A stretch of 64,000 bases of DNA, from NCBI GenBank assembly GCA_030267565.1, contig BRXU01000010.1:2910501-2974500 (forward strand), given 5' to 3'. Below, piece after piece: positions 1 through 8,900 of the stretch. The notes beneath the pieces were generated by a model that did no database searches, was not told where the DNA came from, and worked only from the letters and a program-made list of their open reading frames with translations. Source of the DNA: Pleodorina starrii (Eukaryota > Chlorophyta > Chlorophyceae > Chlamydomonadales > Volvocaceae). Position numbers and translations under genes: made by a program. Numbering within the stretch: position 1 is the stretch's first letter; each line of letters opens with the position of its first letter.

Positions 1-689
1 AAATCTCGCATTTCAGCAAATGACTTGGCAGAATGACCCAATCTCTTGTAGATCAGGAAAAACAAAATGACTCCAAGCGAGTAGGCATCGATTTTGCATG
101 CATCAACAATCCCAGTGCCCGGCGCGCCACCCAGAAACACCTCGGGTGCCATATATTCGTACGTGCACCAAATGGGCGGCCTGTCATCGTGTGCCTTGAT
201 GACCTGGTTGCGGTAAAACAGGGCAGATCCAAAGTCGATAACCTTTACCGCAAAGTTCTGGGGATCCAGATTGGCAATGACCACATTTTGCAGCTTCAGG
301 TCGCCGTGCGTGATTCCGTGTTGGTGCAAATTGGAAAGTGTTGACAGGAGCTGCAAATAAATGCTGGGTAGGACTTTCATGCGCTCCACAAACGGCATGG
401 CCAGGACCTGGTACAAATTACCGGCAGTTGCATGCTCCATCATCAACTTGTACATCTTCCTCTGTTTGTAGACCCCCAGCCTTTTATACTTGATCACACC
501 ATCAATATCATAGTGCTTTATAGCCGAAGCTACACAAATCTCAGTAAGATTTGGTGTTGATATGTGTGCATATCCACGGGTTCGTGCATCATCACTAAAA
601 AACACATGCGTCTCCTTGACAACCAGGTTTTTGCTACCAGGGACCTTGTATACTTTGCCATATGTCCCCTTGCTGATTTCGTCTTTCAT
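1..689 (-). CDS. Serine/threonine protein kinase (C-terminus beyond window)
   Basis: Translating the minus strand from the ATG at 689 gives an open frame of about 229 codons that runs off the window edge. It shows the kinase hallmarks in order: a glycine-rich loop GTYGKVY at residues 8-14, the ATP-anchoring lysine in VVK, the catalytic loop HGDLKLQN, the metal-binding DFG in VIDFG and the APE motif of the activation segment. The catalytic loop has HGD instead of the usual HRD, which is known from atypical or non-RD kinases. The N-terminus starts almost at the glycine loop, so the N-lobe is very short. The substrate is unknown. Viral kinases of this type often act on virion or host proteins, but that is inference. 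Confidence 0.85.
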   Translation of the reverse strand, partial: MKDEISKGTYGKVYKVPGSKNLVVKETHVFFSDDARTRGYAHISTPNLTEICVASAIKHYDIDGVIKYKRLGVYKQRKMYKLMMEHATAGNLYQVLAMPFVERMKVLPSIYLQLLSTLSNLHQHGITHGDLKLQNVVIANLDPQNFAVKVIDFGSALFYRNQVIKAHDDRPPIWCTYEYMAPEVFLGGAPGTGIVDACKIDAYSLGVILFFLIYKRLGHSAKSFAEMRD

Positions 690-755
690 TGTTGCAGTGA
701 CGGTTGCTGCAGCAAACGAGCAGTCCTTAAGCCCCCTTACACGCCCCCACCATTA

Positions 756-966
756 TCAGGTATCAGACAAGCTCTTGATTGCATCCATCAAATCCCAGTT
801 TTGTGCACGGAATGCGTTGGCGGTGTCAGTATCCCAGCCCGTCGTGTTTGCTATGGTTGCTGTGCGATTGTGAACATTTTCGGGAAAGTCAAACCGCCTT
901 GGTTGGTGGCTCAGAGCTGGTGCCCAAAGCTGATCCTGGTGCCCAAAGCTGATGATGGCCCCGCGA
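756..966 (-). pseudogene. Decayed gene end upstream of the kinase
   Basis: An open minus-strand frame ends at a TGA at 756-758 and has protein-like composition (it includes RFDFPENV and AQNWDLMDAIKSLSDT). It has no ATG and meets a stop about 70 codons upstream. A 19-bp direct duplication (ctggtgcccaaagctgat plus one base, near 916-952) lies in its 5' part and shifts the frame. Removing one copy in thought connects it to the long minus-strand frame further upstream. I read this as the remains of a broken gene. The family is not recognised, and noncoding sequence remains possible. Confidence 0.3.
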
Positions 967-1320
967 GCAGGGATTCAATCCCCCAAAATGCTGGCATAGA
1001 CATGCCATTCGCAAACAATGTGTGTGACCGTACACTAGCAAAAGATAACCACCGTCCATGCATCCAACAGCCCCCCTTAGTCCCGCGTCGGTGTTAGCAC
1101 CACTGAATGGCGTTGACGATGTCGTGGTGTATGATCGGACCAGCACATGCGAACGTAATAAGAGCCCGCGACTATCCGACCGCGTGCCACATTCTCCATA
1201 CTGGGGCTCATGTGCCGCGCTAAAACAGCACCTCAACGGTGGTGGTTGTGCTGCTGATGCTTTGATGATTGATACGACACTGCACTGGCGACGGCAAAAT
1301 GTCATTTCCAAACCCACTAC

Positions 1321-1521
1321 CAGGATTGGTGATGATTGGTGACGATTGGTGATGATTGGTGATGATTGGTGATGATTGGTGATGATTGGTGATGATTGGT
1401 GATGATTGGTGATGATTGGTGATGATTGGTGATGATTGGTGATGATTGGTGATGATTGGTGATGATTGGTGATGATTGGTGATGATTGGTGATGATTGGT
1501 GATGATTGGTGATGATTGGTG
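1321..1521. repeat. 10-bp tandem array, unit GATGATTGGT (about 20 copies)
   Basis: About 200 bp of nearly perfect 10-bp units; one unit carries gac for gat. On the minus strand the core reads ACCAATCA, a CCAAT-box-like motif. The period equals about one DNA helical turn. The array ends roughly 70-95 bp before the next plus-strand gene. Open frames through it are only translations of the repeat and are not annotated. Confidence 0.9.
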
Positions 1522-1614
1522 AACATACACACATTATATAAAAACATATTTTTGGGGGCATGAACACAGTATCACTCAGGGTTGGTTTTATGAAAAAAAA
1601 CTATATACTACAAC

Positions 1615-2034
1615 TTGATCTACATTGTTCTTAGCTATGATTTTGGCGGTTCAAGCAATGTCCAACTGCATCTGGTGACACCCAACCTAAGAAAGGCAAA
1701 GAAAGCGTTCACTTGTGAAGCATCTGCGGATGACGCTCAAGAACGACCTGAATATGCACCTGTGCCGCGACGTCTTGTAGAACTTGTGGAAATTGACATA
1801 GAGAAAATGCAACATACGGATTTTACATTTTTTTGGGGGCGCGACAGGCCGGGAGTGCGGATCTTGAGAAACACAAATTCTTACAGTTCTTTCACCGATG
1901 AGGACACCAGTGAGGACACCAGTGAGGACACCAGTGAGGACACCAGTGAGGACACCAGTGAGGACACCAGTGAGGACACCAGTGAGGACACCAGTGAGGA
2001 CACCAGTGAGGACACCAGTGAGGACACACCGTGA
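1615..2034 (+). CDS. Small protein with C-terminal EDTS repeats
   Basis: The frame encodes a globular-looking first 90 residues (beginning IYIVLSYDFGGSSNVQLHLV) followed by about ten exact EDTS tetrapeptides, encoded by a 12-bp unit gaggacaccagt from about 1900 to 2027. No ATG lies in frame: the first codon is TTG and a stop sits just upstream. The only nearby ATG, at 1590, is in another frame and is followed by an A8 tract. One A fewer there would join that ATG to this frame, so a homopolymer indel or an unusual start is likely. The (ATGATTGGTG)n array lies just upstream. Family not recognised. Confidence 0.5.
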   Translation: MIYIVLSYDFGGSSNVQLHLVTPNLRKAKKAFTCEASADDAQERPEYAPVPRRLVELVEIDIEKMQHTDFTFFWGRDRPGVRILRNTNSYSSFTDEDTSEDTSEDTSEDTSEDTSEDTSEDTSEDTSEDTSEDTSEDTP

Positions 2035-2487
2035 GGACACACCGGGAGGAGCTGAGGACACACCGTTGCTGTCAGGTTATGTACAGTGTTAATTTTTTAA
2101 GGAATAGATTCCTTAAAAGGAATAAATCGTGTTTTGGGCCAGGAGGGGCGAGAAGAAAATATGTTTGGCAGTATGCCCCTTTCAAGAGTGTTTGGCAGTA
2201 TGCCCCTTTCAAGAGTGTAGGCGTTTTTGGGGGAGAGCTGGTCGTTAACAGGACATTTCACATTGAAGTCAGTCACGTTTTGTTCTCTGCACCCCCTACG
2301 CGACGGGGGTGGTGGGGGGTGGGTGGCATACTGTCAAACATCCCACCCAGCGCCGCCCAAAACTCATTCCTTGGTAACCAGCTGGTTATGTACCGTAGCG
2401 GTGTCTGATCATCGTGCAGCTCTGATTGGAATTATTTTTTTTCATTTTAACGCGCAACACTGTAAGGGATCATTGTAACTCTTTTCT

Positions 2488-2510
2488 CCCGGGCCCCGGG
2501 GCCCCGGGGC
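2488..2510. repeat. GC-only palindrome
   Basis: A 23-bp stretch made only of C and G (runs of CCCC and GGGG alternating, built around CCCCGGGG) can fold into a very stable hairpin. It stands directly before a tandem repeat block in otherwise A/T-rich noncoding DNA. It could be a terminator, a replication or recombination hotspot, or an assembly-sensitive site; the sequence does not decide. Confidence 0.6.
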
Positions 2511-2766
2511 GTGTTGTTTGAGTCATTTTAGCACAAAAATCAGCAAAAGTTACAAAACGTGTTGTTTGAGTCATTTTTGCATCAATATTGCATTACAAAA
2601 ACATCAAATGCGACACAACGTGTGGTTTGAGTCAATATTGCATCACAAAAACATCAAAAGCTACACAACGGGTTGTTTGAGTCAATATTGCATTACAAAA
2701 ACATCAAAAGCTACACAACGTGTTGTTTGAGTCATTTTTGCACAAAAATCAGCAAAAGTTACACAA
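2510..2766. repeat. Five imperfect 48-61 bp direct repeats
   Basis: Each unit begins with a version of cgtgttgtttgagtca and ends with caaaag(c/t)tacacaa. Starts are near 2510, 2558, 2619, 2669 and 2719. Two interior variants exist, one with gcacaaaaatcagc and one with gcat(t/c)acaaaaacatc. No convincing gene spans the block. The region from about 2040 to 2970 is otherwise without a supported gene; it also contains a short duplication of tgtttggcagtatgcccc near 2162-2210. Confidence 0.8.
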
Positions 2767-2969
2767 CGTGTAACTTTGCCGGGGCAACTACATCTGGATC
2801 ATCAGCTGACCTCACAAACAGGTTTTTCATAAAAAAAAGTTGGCCAAGGGTGTGGGAGGCTAACTCTTTGTCAGATGGGGAGGGGGCTATGGATCATGAA
2901 AGTCGGCCCCTGCACACACGCATAAAAAGATGGCACATTCCGTGGAATCACCAACCAAACATTGCGATC

Positions 2970-3321
2970 ATGCACACATTGCGACTGTTACTGATGTTAT
3001 CTGCCTTGGGTCCTATATATGGCAAAGGGGGAGCAGTGCTGCACACAGTGGTGCAACCGAAGCCAAAAGTGGTGCAACCGAAGCCAAATCTCTGCCATCT
3101 GCCCATCACACAGAATATGGCCAGAGCATGGGGACCATGCTCAGCTTACACATTGTCAGGGCATCCGTGCTGACAATGATTTTAATCGATAATCAGTTAT
3201 ATCCTGCTGCACGATTCTATTATGCAAATGCATTCGATGACTGTGCACTGCAAAATGCGACCGCAAGGCAATTGGGCATCAACGGCAACACCCTTCAACA
3301 ACTTCCTGATCTATTGGCGAG
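2970..3321 (+). pseudogene. Broken small secreted-type ORF cut by a transposon
   Basis: An ATG at 2970 opens a 67-codon frame beginning MHTLRLLLMLSALGPIYG, which looks like a signal peptide, followed by two copies of VVQPKPK and a stop at 3171-3173. Protein-like sequence continues in a neighbouring frame (including LYPAARFYYANAFDDCALQN) up to the transposon end at 3322, so a frameshift near 3150-3175 followed by the insertion probably destroyed the gene. The function is unknown. The alternative is that only the 67-residue peptide is real. Confidence 0.35.
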
Positions 3322-3821
3322 TACACCTGGGTTAAGTCGGGAATGGGAAGGGTCAAGACTGCCCAGCACGGCCTCAACGAGACGGACGACTTCAGTTCCT
3401 GGTGCAGCGAGTAGAGCTTTGCGGTCGCTTTCTGGAGAGGCCACTGGTGCGAAGCGCTGCTGCAATACACTGGCGCGACAGCGTGGGTAGGCCAAAGGCG
3501 TTCAGAACAGAGTTGCGCATGTCATTTAGGGTCAGGGAGGTGTTGCGGCTGAGAGCGGCTGTGAGGTAAGCCATCATGGCGTCAGTCAGCTTCTTCTTCT
3601 TCTGGATTCGATGCGGTGTGCCCACCTTGTGGTGGACCCAGCGCCAGATGGTAGAGGTTGCGACTTGCAGCGCCTGAGCTGTCTTCTTCATGTTTTGAAA
3701 GTAGCCGTACAAGGTCAGTGCTGCATGGCGAAAGCCATATGAATACATTACAGCCTTGGAGCAGAGTGCTGCACCTGCAACATTGCTAGACGGTTTCTAT
3801 TTCCAACTTAACGCAGGTGTA
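3322..3821 (-). mobile_element. Fanzor-family transposon copy A (HTH part only, reversed)
   Basis: Both ends match the family: TA-CACCTGGGTTAAGTCGGGAATGG at 3322 and the matching inverted end terminating CGCAGGTG-TA at 3821. TA dinucleotides at each border look like a target-site duplication. The inside keeps the element's left half with the helix-turn-helix ORF and lacks the RuvC/zinc-ribbon half and the conserved 3' structured segment. It is therefore an internal-deletion derivative. It inserted in the broken ORF ending at 3321. Confidence 0.85.
3392..3748 (-). pseudogene. Tc1/IS630-like helix-turn-helix fragment of the transposon
   Basis: The minus-strand frame encodes up to 118 residues; the copy at 29.9 kb suggests the start at MKKTAQ (3691). 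It contains ATSTIWRWVHH, a recognition helix, then a second winged-helix-like segment (KLTDAMMAYLTAALSRN, followed by SLTLNDM and ending GLSRKR) typical of the DNA-binding region of Tc1/IS630 transposases. No DDE catalytic domain follows; the frame ends soon after GLSRKRPQ near the deletion junction. In intact relatives this domain is presumably fused to or followed by the Fanzor nuclease, and could bind the inverted repeats. Confidence 0.75.
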
Positions 3822-3891
3822 GCAGCCACTGCTGCCATTCTAATAGGCAGCAGTGAAAGTTATGCACGGAAAGTGTTATTTTAGCTATGGC

Positions 3892-3901
3892 AGTAATATA
3901 A
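3892..3901 (+). promoter_or_regulatory. TATA-like box before the UvrD gene
   Basis: The sequence gtaatataag lies 47 bp before the ATG at 3948. Its distance to the other candidate ATG at 3909 is only 8 bp, which favours 3948 as the start. Confidence 0.35.
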
Positions 3902-3947
3902 GCCTTTCATGTGCCCCAGAACAAGCCAGTTCAGAATACATGTGAGG

Positions 3948-5939
3948 ATGGACACATTGCTGGCCCAGCTCAACCAACAACAGTCAGCGGTGGTCTCGTA
4001 CAGGGGCACCTCACCTCTGCTGGTGATCGCGGCTGCAGGCACTGGTAAAACACAATCACTGACTTGCCGAATTGCGTCACTGATTATGGGGGGCGCCAGC
4101 CCCGACAGCATCCTTGGACTCACATTCACCAATAAGGCAGCACGTGAAATGCGAGAGCGTGCATCACACCTGAGTGGAATCGAGCCGAGTCAGCTGGGGA
4201 TCGGAACCTACCACAGTACATGCGCACGCCTGCTGCGCATGCATGCAGACATCCTGCCGACAATTGGCCTGATGGGCCTATCAAACAAGTTTCATATCAT
4301 GGACAATGACGCTGCCTTGCGGCTGATCAAGCTCTGCATGTATGAGATGGGCTACCGTGAAACCAACCATGTGCGTGCATCTGATGTGTATGGGGTCATT
4401 AACGCCTGGAGGAACGCTGGTATTGATGTAGACACAGCAAGTGACAAAAACACACCCGCGCCACCGGGGGTCAAAGTGCCCCGCCTGGCCTTGGATGTTG
4501 CACGTTCAGTATACCACACATTCCGGCGCGCGTGTGTCCAACATAATTCAGTGGACTATGGCGACCTGATCATGTTCACACTGAGGCTGCTGCGCCTGTG
4601 TGAACAGGCACGCTCAGCATGTCAAGGCCGCTGGAGGCATGTGTTTGTTGACGAGTTTCAAGACACAAATAATGCACAACTGCAACTGCTAAAGCTGCTA
4701 TATGTACCAGACCAGACATCTCTGATGGTTGTTGGGGACGACTGCCAGGCGATTCATGGCTGGCGTGGAGCTGTTGTGAACAACATGTTGCAGTTTGAGT
4801 CTCATTTCGCTGGAACACATATCATGCTGTTGGAGGAAAACTACAGATCTGTGCCCTCCATCCTGGAGGCCGCAAATCGTCTCATCAGCTACAATACAAA
4901 CCAGCACGCGCGTGTGAACCGGGAAGGCGTAGTGGATGATGATGTTCGCCACCCGATCCAGGTCAGCAGCTATGAGACTCCAGAGCAGGAGGCGGCGGCT
5001 GTGGCGGCCTGCCTTCGCAGTGAGATTGATGGTGGTATGCATCCCGGAGACTTTGCAGTGCTTTACCGCATCCATGCGCAAAGTCAGCCACTGGAAAAGG
5101 CACTGCAGGCCACCGGGGTCCCTTACAGCCTGCATGGGGCGCCGTCATTCTACCAGCGCTCCGAGATAAGGGATGTCATGGCATACCTGCATCTCTTGTA
5201 CACTCCAGATAACTGCTCGGCTGAGTTTAAACGCGTGGTGAACACTCCACCTCGAGGCATTGGGCAAAAAGTGCTGCAGGATGTACTGCATCGTGCAGCC
5301 AAGCGAAATGAAAGCTGTCTGGAAGCTGCACGTGCATTCGTATCGGCATCTGACATCCACACAAAGAAGGGCAGCAATCGGCGCCTGGCAGGTTTGCGTG
5401 CATTGCTGCACGTTCTTGACAGCGTGCGTGCCATGATCCACGGGGAGCAGCGACTCAGCCTGATTGACGCCACTGTATCACTTCTCAAACAAACGGGGTA
5501 CACACAGTGGCTCGCACGACAGCCTGATGGTGCAGACAAGACGCACAGTGTGCAGCAGCTGCTGTCCACATTTGAGGGAATGGATCACTCTGACTTGCTG
5601 AACTGTGTGCATGTCGACGATGAACCCATTGCAGACAGTGGGAGCGTGAAACTCTTGACCCTGGATGCTTCCAAGGGGCTGGAGTTTCGTTATGTGTTCA
5701 TTGTGGGCTTTGATGATGCCATGTTGCCATTCTATAAATCTGTGCAGGAGGGGTGTTTGGAAGAGGAGCGGCGGCTGGCATATGTGGGCGTCACTCGTGC
5801 AAGAGATGGCCTGCACCTCACATACCCACACCAGCGTCCAGCATACGGAGGCGCAGTCAAGACAGAAGGAAGCATTTTCCTGTCTGATATGGGGCTCGAT
5901 CCTAAATCAACCAATGCCCAACAACCAACAAGCAGGTGA
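3948..5939 (+). CDS. UvrD/Rep-type superfamily 1 DNA helicase
   Basis: The 663-residue product carries the SF1A motifs in order: Walker A AAGTGKT (about 29-35), motif Ia region LTFTNKAAREM, motif II VDEFQDTN, motif III VVGDDCQAIHGWRGA, motif IV ENYRS, motif V TLDASKGLEF with GFDDAMLPF, and motif VI RRLAYVGVTRARDGL. The family unwinds DNA 3'-5' in repair and replication. I chose the ATG at 3948 because the protein then begins MDTLLAQLNQQQSAVV, the usual UvrD start; 3909 is also open. Length is near that of bacterial UvrD/Rep. The gene converges on the giant fibre gene with only 12 bp between stops. Confidence 0.95.
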   Translation: MDTLLAQLNQQQSAVVSYRGTSPLLVIAAAGTGKTQSLTCRIASLIMGGASPDSILGLTFTNKAAREMRERASHLSGIEPSQLGIGTYHSTCARLLRMHADILPTIGLMGLSNKFHIMDNDAALRLIKLCMYEMGYRETNHVRASDVYGVINAWRNAGIDVDTASDKNTPAPPGVKVPRLALDVARSVYHTFRRACVQHNSVDYGDLIMFTLRLLRLCEQARSACQGRWRHVFVDEFQDTNNAQLQLLKLLYVPDQTSLMVVGDDCQAIHGWRGAVVNNMLQFESHFAGTHIMLLEENYRSVPSILEAANRLISYNTNQHARVNREGVVDDDVRHPIQVSSYETPEQEAAAVAACLRSEIDGGMHPGDFAVLYRIHAQSQPLEKALQATGVPYSLHGAPSFYQRSEIRDVMAYLHLLYTPDNCSAEFKRVVNTPPRGIGQKVLQDVLHRAAKRNESCLEAARAFVSASDIHTKKGSNRRLAGLRALLHVLDSVRAMIHGEQRLSLIDATVSLLKQTGYTQWLARQPDGADKTHSVQQLLSTFEGMDHSDLLNCVHVDDEPIADSGSVKLLTLDASKGLEFRYVFIVGFDDAMLPFYKSVQEGCLEEERRLAYVGVTRARDGLHLTYPHQRPAYGGAVKTEGSIFLSDMGLDPKSTNAQQPTSR

Positions 5940-5951
5940 ACAGCAACCCCA

Positions 5952-8900
5952 TCACACCTTTTTTAATGCATCTACCTGTACGGCCAGTTCCTTGACCGCT
6001 TCAATAAGCAGCGCCACTATGTTCCCATATGCAATGCTCATGAATCCATCCTGATCAGTGGAAATGACTTGGGGTAGCACTTGTGCAACTTCTTGTGCAA
6101 TCAATCCCATATATGTTTTACTGTTTGGGCGGTCCTTGCGTGTATAGAAGCAGCCACGCAAGGAAGCCACCCTTGTGAGCGCATCCGTGATGGTTGCTAT
6201 GTTTTCTTTGAAGTGTTCATCAGAGAAAGCAGTGATATCACCTGCAACATACATATCACCATTGACAGACAGCTTGTATGATGGGTTGCTGAATCCAATA
6301 CCAACATTATTCGTATTGCCTGAGTTGGTACCATAAAACAGGCTGGAGTTGCAGCTTGACCAGAGTGTTGGCACATTACTTGCTGAAGTTATACGTCCAT
6401 ATGTATCAACAGTAAGTACAGGCACCAATGTTGATGCCCCATAAATGCTCGCAGTCACACCAGATGTTGGAAGTTGTACAGTGTTGAGCGTGCCAGTCAA
6501 GGAAGCTGCGTTTAGGGACACATTACTGGCTGACGTCACACGCCCATATGTGTCAACTGCGATCACAGGAACCAAATTCGATGTTCCATAATTGCTGGCT
6601 GTCACTCCTGAAGTTGGAAGTTGTACAGTATTGAGCGTTCCAGTCAAAGAGGCAGCATTCAGGGCCACATTACTGGCAGATGTTACACGCCCATACGTGT
6701 CTACAGTCATGACAGGAACCAGATTCGATGTTCCATAATTGCTGGCTGTCACTCCTGAAGTTGGAAGTTGTACAGTATTGAGCGTGCCAGTCAAAGAGGC
6801 AGCATTCAGGGCCACATTACTGGCTGACGTTACACGCCCATACGTGTCTACAGTCATGACAGGAACCAGATTCGATGTTCCATAATTGCTGGCTGTCACT
6901 CCTGAAGTTGGAAGTTGTACAGTGTTGAGCGTGCCAGTCAAAGAGGCAGCATTCAGGGCCACATTACTGGCAGATGTTACACGCCCATATGTGTCAATTG
7001 TGATCACAGGAACCAGATTCGATGTTCCATAATTGCTGGCTGTCACACCAGATGTTGGAAGTTGAACAGTGTTGAGTGTGCCAGTCAAGGAGGCAGCGTT
7101 TAGGGCCACATTACTCGCAGCTGTCACACGTCCATATGTGTCAATTGTGATCACAGGAACCAGATTTGATGTGCCATAATTGCTGGCTGTCACTCCTGAA
7201 GTTGGCAACCGTGTTGCAGCAAGAGTTCCAGTTAAAGAGGCTGCGTTAAGGGCCACATTACTAGCAGCTGTCAAACGTCCATATGTGTCAACAGTCATAA
7301 CAGGAACCAGATTGGACGTGCCATAATTGCTGGCTGTCACACCAGATGTTGGCAACCGTGTTGCAACGAGAGTTCCAGTCAAAGAGGCTGCGTTTAGGGC
7401 CACATTACTGGCAGCTGTCACACGCCCATATGTGTCAACAGTCATCACAGGGACCAGATTCGGTGTTCCATAATTGCTGGCTGTCACTCCAGCTACTGGG
7501 AGCTGAGAAGTGTCGAGTGTGCCGGTCAATGAAGCTGCATTCAGGGCCACATTACTGGCGGCTGTCACACGCCCATATGTATCAACAGTGATCACAGGAA
7601 CCATATTTGAAGCCCCATAATTACTGGCAGTCACTCCAGCTACTGGGAGCTGAGAAGTGTCGAGTGTGCCAGTCAAGGAGGCGGCGTTTAGGGCCACATT
7701 ACTGGCAGCTGTCACACGTCCATATGTGTCAACAGTGATCACAGGAACCATGTTTGAAGCCCCATAATTGCTGGCTGTCACTCCAGATGTTGGAAGTTGT
7801 ACAGTGTTGAGTGTACCATTCAAGGAAGCAGCATTCAGGGCCACATTACTGGCAGCTGTCACACGCCCATATGTGTCAACAGTCATTACAGGGACCATGT
7901 TTGATGCGCCATAATTACTGGCTGTGACTCCTGAAGTTGGCAAACGTGTTGCAGCAAGAGTTCCAGTCAAAGAGGCTGCGTTTAGGGCCACATTACTGGC
8001 AGCTGTCACGCGTCCATATGTGTCAACAGTCATCACAGGGACCAGATTCGGTGTTCCATAATTGCTGGCTGTCACTCCAGCTACTGGGAGCTGAGAAGTG
8101 TCGAGTGTGCCGGTCAATGAAGCTGCATTCAGGGCCACATTACTGGCGGCTGTCAGACGCCCATACATGTCAACTGTGATCACAGGAACCATATTTGAAG
8201 CCCCATAATTACTGGCAGTCACTCCAGCTACTGGGAGCTGAGAAGTGTCGAGTGTGCCAGTCAAGGAGGCAGCGTTTAGGGCCACATTACTGGCAGCTGT
8301 CACACGTCCATATGTGTCAACAGTGATCACAGGAACCATGTTTGAAGCCCCATAATTGCTGGCTGTCACTCCCGATGTTGGAAGTTGTACAGTGTTGAGT
8401 GTACCATTCAAGGAAGCAGCATTCAGGGCCACATTACTGGCAGCTGTCACACGCCCATATGTGTCAACAGTCATAACAGGAACCATGTTTGATGCACCAT
8501 AATTACTGGCTGTGACTCCTGAAGTTGGCAAACGTGTTGCAGCAAGAGTTCCAGTCAAAGAGGCTGCGTTTAGGGCCACATTACTGGCAGCTGTCACGCG
8601 TCCATATGTATCAATAGTCATGACAGGAACCAGATTTGATACGCCATAATTGCTGGCTGTCACTCCTGAAGTTGGCAACCGTGCTGCAGCAAGAGTTCCA
8701 GTCAAAGAGGCTGCGTTAAGAGCCACATTACTGGCAGCTGTCACACGTCCATACGTGTCAACAGTCATGACAGGAACCAGATTTGAAGCCCCATAATTGC
8801 TGGCTGTCACTCCAGCTACTGGGAACTGTGAAGTGTTGAGTGTGCCAGTCAAAGAGGCAGCATTCAGGGCCACATTACTGGCAGCTGTCACACGTCCATA

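Noticed and set aside
1321..1521. Repeat arrays (also 32360, 37436, 42011, 47302) as CRISPR arrays
   Set aside because: Units are contiguous 10-12 bp without spacers; no cas genes occur in the window.
1220..1567. Several overlapping long frames through the GATGATTGGT array
   Set aside because: They only translate the repeat in three frames and have no other coding signal.
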